A stretch of 26,336 nt of DNA, from positions 1 to 26,336 of the forward strand of contig UQTM01000044.1 of assembly GCA_900544025.1 (NCBI GenBank). The letters run 5' to 3'. Of this stretch, positions 24,327 to 26,336 are shown in pieces. A program made the position numbers and the translations under genes. The notes under the pieces are model-generated. The model had not been told where the DNA came from, did no database searches, and was given only the letters and a program-made list of their open reading frames with translations. This DNA is from an uncultured Odoribacter sp. Its GTDB lineage: Bacteria > Bacteroidota > Bacteroidia > Bacteroidales > Marinifilaceae. How positions within the stretch are numbered: the first letter of the stretch is position 1; each line of letters opens with the position of its first letter.

Positions 24327-25973
24327 TTATTGATATAGATATCTTTTAATGCTCCGTTTGGGCGTTTTTTCAAATTCCGTGTCACGGATTTTCAAGCGTG
24401 CTATCTGGCTGTAGGCAGGCATAATGTGATTGACCTGTTTCCGGTTCTCTTCCATGATTTTATGAAGGTTATCGTCTGTGAGCTTGTCTTTTTTCACTTG
24501 CTCGTAATCGGGATATACTAAAGCCGTCAGTTTCCCGTCGCGTTCCACGACCAGAGATTCCGCCACATAGGGAAGCGCATTCAGCTTGTCCTCTATTTCT
24601 TCAGGGTAAATGTTCTGGCCGCTTGGACCGAGGATCATGTTTTTGCTACGTCCTTTGATATACAGGTAGCCGTTTTTATCGATGATACCCAGATCTCCGG
24701 TGTGCAACCAGCCGTCCTCGTCGATAGCGGCTTCGGTGGCTTGCGGATTTTCGTAATAGCCGTCCATGACATTGTCGCCTTTTACGATAATTTCACCTAC
24801 GATATTGGCCGGGTCGGAGGAGTGGATCTGTATCTGCATCCGATCTACGGCCTTACCGCAAGAGCCCGGCTGGAAACTGAACCAATCGTCGTAAGATATG
24901 GCCGGGCCGCACTCTGTCATTCCGTAGCCTACGGTATAAGGGAATTTTACAGAATAGAGAAAATCTTCGACCTCATGGTTTAGTGCGGCTCCGCCTACTG
25001 CAATCAGTTTGAAGCGTCCGCCGAAAGCATCGATGATTTTTTGTTTTATTGTTTGACGGATACGATTGTTGATTCCCGGTATTTTTAAGAATAACCGGAT
25101 ATGGAATTTTTTCAGTTGCGGCAGAACCCGGTGTTTGATGATTTTCTCGATGATTAACGGCACGGCGACAATCAGATTGGGGCGTACCTCCGAGAAGATT
25201 TCCCCGATAACTTTCGGGGAGGGAGTCCGGGAAATGAAGTAAATGTGAGTACCGCTTGAAAAGGGGTACAGAAATTCGAATGCCAGCCCGTACATGTGTG
25301 CCATTGTCAGGATCGACACCAGCCGTTCGCCGGGCGTATAGCCCATTTTATCGAGGGCGTATTTCAGGTTCGACCACATGCTGCGGTAGGATAGCATGAC
25401 CCCTTTGGAGGCACTCGTGGTTCCGGAGGTATAATTTATCATTGCCAGATCTTCCAGCCGATCGGGTTCATAATGTACATCGTCTATCGTGAACCTGTCC
25501 GGATATTTTTTACCGAAAAGTTCATTCAGGCGAATACGTGTTTCTTCCAGCTTTTTATTGACGCAGTGGAGAATGGTGTAATCTTCCATTTCAAAGATGG
25601 CGTCCAGTTTGGGCATGTGCTCTCTGTCGATGTCTTCCCATACGGATTCTCCTACGAAAAGAAGGCGCGCACCCGAATGGTTGATAATATGGTGAATGTT
25701 GTCGGGTTTGAATTCGTGCAAAATGGGAATAGCCACAGCTCCATAGGAAAGAGTTGCGAGAAAGGCGATACCCCAGTTTGACATATTTCTGCTGCAAAGG
25801 GCGATCTTATCTCCTTTTTTAATTCCCCCGTTTTCAAATAGCAGATGTAGCTTGGCTATTTTACGGGCAACGTCCTTGTAAGTGTGTGTCGCTCCTTTAT
25901 AATCGCTTAGTGCCTGATGATTCCAATGTGTTTTAATACTATGTTCTATATAGTACAGAAAGCTCTCTTCCAT
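24327..25973 (-). CDS. AMP-forming acyl-CoA synthetase (long-chain type), copy 1 of a tandem pair
   Basis: The upstream paralogue, also 548 residues and alignable to copy 2 without gaps. Motifs: YTSGTTSASKGV (181-192), YGMTECGP (350-357), HTGDLG (424-429), GRSKNMILGPSGQNIYPEEIE and TPKRSIKRYLYQ at the very end. An in-frame TTG at 25982 would add three residues; I choose the ATG at 25973 because both paralogues then begin MEESFL. The most divergent stretch between copies is about residues 205-340, the acyl-pocket side, which suggests different chain preferences. The gene is divergent from glutamate decarboxylase. No clear -33/-7 promoter was found for it and no strong terminator follows, so transcripts may run into copy 2. 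Confidence 0.9.
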   Translation of the reverse strand: MEESFLYYIEHSIKTHWNHQALSDYKGATHTYKDVARKIAKLHLLFENGGIKKGDKIALCSRNMSNWGIAFLATLSYGAVAIPILHEFKPDNIHHIINHSGARLLFVGESVWEDIDREHMPKLDAIFEMEDYTILHCVNKKLEETRIRLNELFGKKYPDRFTIDDVHYEPDRLEDLAMINYTSGTTSASKGVMLSYRSMWSNLKYALDKMGYTPGERLVSILTMAHMYGLAFEFLYPFSSGTHIYFISRTPSPKVIGEIFSEVRPNLIVAVPLIIEKIIKHRVLPQLKKFHIRLFLKIPGINNRIRQTIKQKIIDAFGGRFKLIAVGGAALNHEVEDFLYSVKFPYTVGYGMTECGPAISYDDWFSFQPGSCGKAVDRMQIQIHSSDPANIVGEIIVKGDNVMDGYYENPQATEAAIDEDGWLHTGDLGIIDKNGYLYIKGRSKNMILGPSGQNIYPEEIEDKLNALPYVAESLVVERDGKLTALVYPDYEQVKKDKLTDDNLHKIMEENRKQVNHIMPAYSQIARLKIRDTEFEKTPKRSIKRYLYQ

Positions 25974-26137
25974 GATTTTCAATTTAGGATACTTTCTGTT
26001 ATACTGAAAATGGCTTAAAAAGTTAATTTATAGGCTTTATTTTCGATGTCCAATTGAAGTTAAATATTGTGATAACCTGAAACTTAAAGAATTAATGTGC
26101 GTAGTTAATAAACGAATGTTCCTAACCGTTCATTTTA

Positions 26138-26150
26138 ATTGTATTACAAT
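26138..26150. promoter_or_regulatory. Perfect dyad just upstream of glutamate decarboxylase
   Basis: ATTGTA-T-TACAAT, with perfect 6-base arms and a 1-base centre, ends 18 bases before the ATG at 26169. The position suits a repressor site or a 5' leader element. No consensus promoter was found in the 195-base gap. Confidence 0.38.
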
Positions 26151-26168
26151 ATTTTAAATTAGAAATTT

Positions 26169-26336
26169 ATGAAAACAGAAAATCCTAACACTCCGATTTT
26201 TGGGACTTCCGAAGAATTCCGGGTTGCCCCTAAATTTGAAATGCCTAAAAATTCAATGCCTGGAGAGGTGGCTTATCAGTTGGTACATGACGAGGCGATG
26301 CTTGACGGTAATTCACGTTTAAATATGGCAACTTTT
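26169..26336 (+). CDS. gadB: Glutamate decarboxylase, N-terminal fragment (3' end outside window)
   Basis: The first 56 codons of a gene cut by the window edge. The stretch PGEVAYQLVHDEAMLDGN followed by SRLNMATF matches the N-terminal region of GadA/GadB (E. coli has DVAFQIINDELYLDGN then ARQNLATF). The enzyme is pyridoxal-phosphate dependent and converts glutamate to GABA, consuming a proton; in gut Bacteroidales it supports acid resistance and GABA release. The catalytic lysine lies outside the window. The ATG at 26169 has an A-rich leader. Any partner antiporter, glutaminase or potassium channel would lie beyond the edge. Confidence 0.88.
   Translation, partial: MKTENPNTPIFGTSEEFRVAPKFEMPKNSMPGEVAYQLVHDEAMLDGNSRLNMATF

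Noticed and set aside
26038..26045. TATTTTCG as a -7 box for glutamate decarboxylase
   Set aside because: One mismatch, no matching -33 box, and a leader of over 110 bases; too weak to list as a promoter.
1..26336. Search for CRISPR repeats, tRNA or rRNA genes, insertion sequences, attachment sites or a defence island
   Set aside because: No spaced direct repeats, no tRNA-like cloverleaf in the gaps, no transposase or integrase, and gene content is core metabolism and envelope; the CPBP protease is tied to ftsK rather than to a defence or bacteriocin locus.

Overview
The window reads as chromosomal core DNA from an anaerobic gut-type Bacteroidota, order Bacteroidales; an Odoribacteraceae-like genus (Odoribacter or Butyricimonas) is a guess from gene style only. 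Reasons: promoters fit the Bacteroidota pattern (TTTG, 19 bases, TAnnTTTG); leaders are A-rich without clear Shine-Dalgarno sites; and the gene content is typical (glsB/glsA glycine-lipid acyltransferases, clostripain and C1B peptidases with export signals, rubrerythrin and a flavodiiron protein, TPR/propeller/OmpA protein, glutamate decarboxylase). I see 19 protein genes: 17 complete, plus one cut by each window edge. I see no rRNA, tRNA, CRISPR array, insertion sequence, phage or integration scar.

Layout. 2-2410 (+): the 3' half of an OPT-family oligopeptide transporter, then peptidase T, a peptide uptake and peptide cleavage pair. 2481-4456 (-): a small helical protein translationally coupled to a UbiB/AarF kinase. 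4696-6366 (+): an AspT/YidE-type transporter with two RCK_C/TrkA_C domains. 6513-10405: four genes in alternating orientation, a cytoplasmic NlpC/P60 peptidase (+), glsB (-), a C11 lipoprotein peptidase (+) and glsA (-). Both convergent pairs overlap tail to tail by 11-13 bases, and the two glycine-lipid genes are split by the peptidase. 10753-15867 (+): a TPR lipoprotein of unknown function, rubrerythrin, a PorE-like TPR/propeller/OmpA protein starting with TTG, and birA. 15980-25973 (-): flavodiiron protein, exported C1B peptidase, a CPBP membrane protease behind ftsK, and two tandem paralogous acyl-CoA synthetases. 26169-26336 (+): the start of glutamate decarboxylase.

Themes. Membrane lipids: GlsB and GlsA make N- and O-acylated glycine lipids, and the two AMP-forming ligases probably activate fatty acids. 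Oxygen tolerance: rubrerythrin and the flavodiiron protein are complementary peroxide and O2/NO reductases a few kilobases apart. Peptide and wall turnover: OPT, PepT, NlpC/P60, C11 and C1B peptidases. Cell division and envelope: FtsK, the OmpA-like protein and the CPBP protease.

Regulatory signals are unusually readable. There are three strong and several weaker Bacteroidota promoters, six convincing terminators, and dyads upstream of glsA, rubrerythrin, the second acyl-CoA synthetase and glutamate decarboxylase. At three places a terminator runs straight into the next promoter. I found no convincing new multigene system; the best leads are the split gls locus, the nested dyads before rubrerythrin, the dyad abutting the second ligase promoter, and the uncharacterised TPR lipoprotein.
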